From Bacilli bacterium (GTDB lineage Bacteria > Bacillota > Bacilli > RF39 > UBA660), in the NCBI GenBank assembly GCA_017525855.1, contig JAFXSE010000026.1, forward strand, positions 1 through 64,000: 64,000 nt of DNA, read 5' to 3'. Below, in pieces: positions 62,962 to 64,000 of the stretch. Under the pieces are notes generated by a model. The model was given only the letters and a program-made list of their open reading frames with translations, ran no database searches and had not been told where the DNA came from. A program made the translations under genes and the position numbers. How positions within the stretch are numbered: the stretch's first letter is position 1; every line of letters begins with the position of its first letter.

Positions 62962-62989
62962 TTGCTATAAAGAAATTATATGTTATAAT
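62962..62989 (+). promoter_or_regulatory. sepF promoter
   Basis: TTGCTA (62962-62967), 16 bp spacer, TATAAT (62984-62989) with extended TGT. Confidence 0.7.
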
Positions 62990-63025
62990 TAATTATAATT
63001 AAGATTATAAAAATAGGAGGCAATT

Positions 63026-63469
63026 ATGGCATTTGAAAAATTTAAAAATATATTAGGTGGAAACGATAATGAAGAAGAACAAGTTTCTCCAGATGAAGAG
63101 TTTTATACAGAAACACGTGAGGAATATGTAGAACAAAATGGAGTGGCAGGATCTAAAATGTTATTGTTAGAACCACGCGCTTATTCAGAATCACAACAAA
63201 TAGCAGATTACTTAAAAGGGCGAAACTCTGTTGTTGTAAACTTAAAAAGAGTAACTCCAGACCAAGCAAAAAGAATAGTTGATTTCTTAAGCGGAACACT
63301 ATATGCAATTGGAGGAGGACTACAAAAATTAGGAGGAGGCGTATTTTTATGTACTCCAAATAATGTAAATGTAGAAGGAAAAATAAGTGACGAAAAAGAT
63401 ACTACACCATCTAAAAGTAATAAATCTAAAATGAAAGAAGAAGAGGAAACAGACGAGTTTAATTGGTAA
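63026..63469 (+). CDS. sepF: cell division protein SepF
   Basis: Membrane-binding FtsZ partner that forms rings bundling FtsZ filaments. 147 residues: N-terminal amphipathic helix ([10 protein letters not shown]), acidic linker, core domain with [42 protein letters not shown] and [15 protein letters not shown]. The acidic C-terminal tail of about 30 residues is longer than in B. subtilis. Start ATG 63026 after AGGAGG. divIVA follows 28 nt later, as in ylm-divIVA clusters, though ylmD/E/G/H are not around it. Confidence 0.94.
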   Translation: MAFEKFKNILGGNDNEEEQVSPDEEFYTETREEYVEQNGVAGSKMLLLEPRAYSESQQIADYLKGRNSVVVNLKRVTPDQAKRIVDFLSGTLYAIGGGLQKLGGGVFLCTPNNVNVEGKISDEKDTTPSKSNKSKMKEEEETDEFNW

Positions 63470-63497
63470 AATAATTTGAAGTCCAGAGGTGAGGCAA

Positions 63498-63950
63498 ATG
63501 GAAAAATTTAATTATGAGCCTAATGGTTATAACAGAAAAGAAGTAAATCAATTCATTAGTGATGTTATCGACCAGACTTCTGGTATTGTAAAAAAATACA
63601 GTGAACAAAAAGAAACTATACAACAACAGCAAAGAGAAATAGAAAACTTAAAAGTTGAATTGCAACATTATAGAAAAATTGAAAACGATATTAAAGAAAG
63701 CCTCTTAAGAGCAGAAAATAATGCCAGAGAAATAAAGTCCTTAGCAAGTCAAGAAAGAGATATGATTATAAGAGATGCTAAAAACAGTGCAAGTAGAATT
63801 GTAAATGAGGCATTAATAAAATCAGAAGAATTAGAAACACGTACTATGCTTGCTGCTAAAAACTTAAAAATATTTAAACAGAAGTTAAATATTATAATAG
63901 AACAGCAAAAAGCCATTGTAGATGAAATTGATGAAATAGAAATAATCTAG
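63498..63950 (+). CDS. divIVA: DivIVA/GpsB family coiled-coil protein
   Basis: Recognises curved membrane at septa and poles and recruits other proteins. 150 residues from ATG 63498 with AGAGGTGAGG upstream (an in-frame GTG inside that site is not used). N-terminal lipid-binding domain YEPNGYNRKEVNQFISDVID (family pattern GYxxxEVxxFL), then continuous coiled coil to about residue 130. Short for DivIVA but longer than GpsB. Its gene follows sepF and shares its promoter. Confidence 0.88.
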   Translation: MEKFNYEPNGYNRKEVNQFISDVIDQTSGIVKKYSEQKETIQQQQREIENLKVELQHYRKIENDIKESLLRAENNAREIKSLASQERDMIIRDAKNSASRIVNEALIKSEELETRTMLAAKNLKIFKQKLNIIIEQQKAIVDEIDEIEII

Positions 63951-63978
63951 AAACAACTTAAACTTTGAGTTGTTTTTA
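63951..63978 (+). terminator. terminator after divIVA
   Basis: AAACAACT / AGTTGTTT (63951-63958 with 63968-63975), 9-nt loop, short T run. Nothing further is recognisable to the window end. Confidence 0.7.
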
Positions 63979-64000
63979 GTTATCTTATTAAATATTGTTC

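Noticed and set aside
1..64000. CRISPR array, insertion sequence or prophage
   Set aside because: No regularly spaced repeats, transposase, integrase or phage structural genes were seen; the only tandem repeat found is the 12-bp KTET repeat near 32400.
1..64000. Mycoplasma-type code with TGA as Trp
   Set aside because: Several genes end in TGA at the family's normal length and Trp residues are TGG.

Overview
This is an AT-rich chromosomal segment (by eye roughly 30% G+C) from a low-GC, Gram-positive-type Bacillota, most likely an uncultured small-genome member of Bacilli (RF39/Mollicutes-like or Erysipelotrichia-adjacent; this placement is inference). TGA ends several genes (alkD-like, response regulator, ymfF, deoD) and Trp is TGG, so the Mycoplasma code is not used. 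The cell has a wall and divides by the usual machinery: murG, murB, divIB, ftsA, ftsZ, ftsK, sepF, divIVA and a RodA/FtsW protein are all present. Genes are packed tightly, most units ending in short stem-loop plus T-run terminators. Promoters are strongly sigma-A-like, often TTGAAA/TTGNNA, a 16-17 bp spacer and an extended TGN-TATAAT -10.

Layout. 1-4.3 kb: end of a membrane protein, then the rimP-nusA-ylxR-infB operon with a short RimP. 4.4-8.7 kb: U32 peptidase-like RNA hydroxylation factor, membrane thioredoxin-like protein, trmL, Fic enzyme. 8.7-14.3 kb: htpG behind a CIRCE operator, mscL, a one-domain Clp-type AAA+ protein, and glmS behind a glmS ribozyme. 14.4-19.7 kb: small poorly known genes, tRNA-His, a DUF3419-like methyltransferase, an O-antigen-ligase-like protein. 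19.8-28.7 kb: a broken dcw-type cluster (murG-murB-divIB-gtrA-SGNH, ftsA-ftsZ, ftsK). 28.8-35.2 kb: deoD, the M16 pair ymfF/ymfH, a propeller-like membrane protein, AlkD, and on the minus strand a YidD-lipoprotein fusion. 35.3-42.7 kb: rnc, an RNase J with altered active-site motifs, rodA, two CotY/CotZ-like proteins, a Cys-less EIIB-like protein, a small alarmone synthetase, a cysteine desulfurase. 42.8-49 kb: SPFH/zinc-ribbon protein, an ABC transporter, a glucosaminidase, a ferredoxin, and a surface protein whose last ~110 bp are GC-rich and adenine-poor. 49-64 kb: two unknown genes and polC, a two-component system, SDR, a ClpX-like AAA+ protein, tRNA-Met, HAD phosphatase, lipid kinase, sepF and divIVA.

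Most notable: the surface protein at 47389-48759. Its C-terminal lectin-like (DUF6273/FGE-type) end is encoded by DNA of about 61% G+C with only 10 A per 100 nt, embedded in AT-rich sequence. This is what a variable region of a diversity-generating retroelement (DGR) would look like; no template repeat or reverse transcriptase is visible here, so they would have to act in trans. Other points worth a second look: an in-frame YidD-lipoprotein fusion whose metal-site histidines seem lost; CotY/CotZ homologues with no other sporulation gene nearby; two orphan Clp-like AAA+ proteins, one with a Walker B Asp to Asn change; a degenerate RNase J; HrcA-type control of htpG; a glmS ribozyme followed by a hairpin that buries the ribosome binding site.
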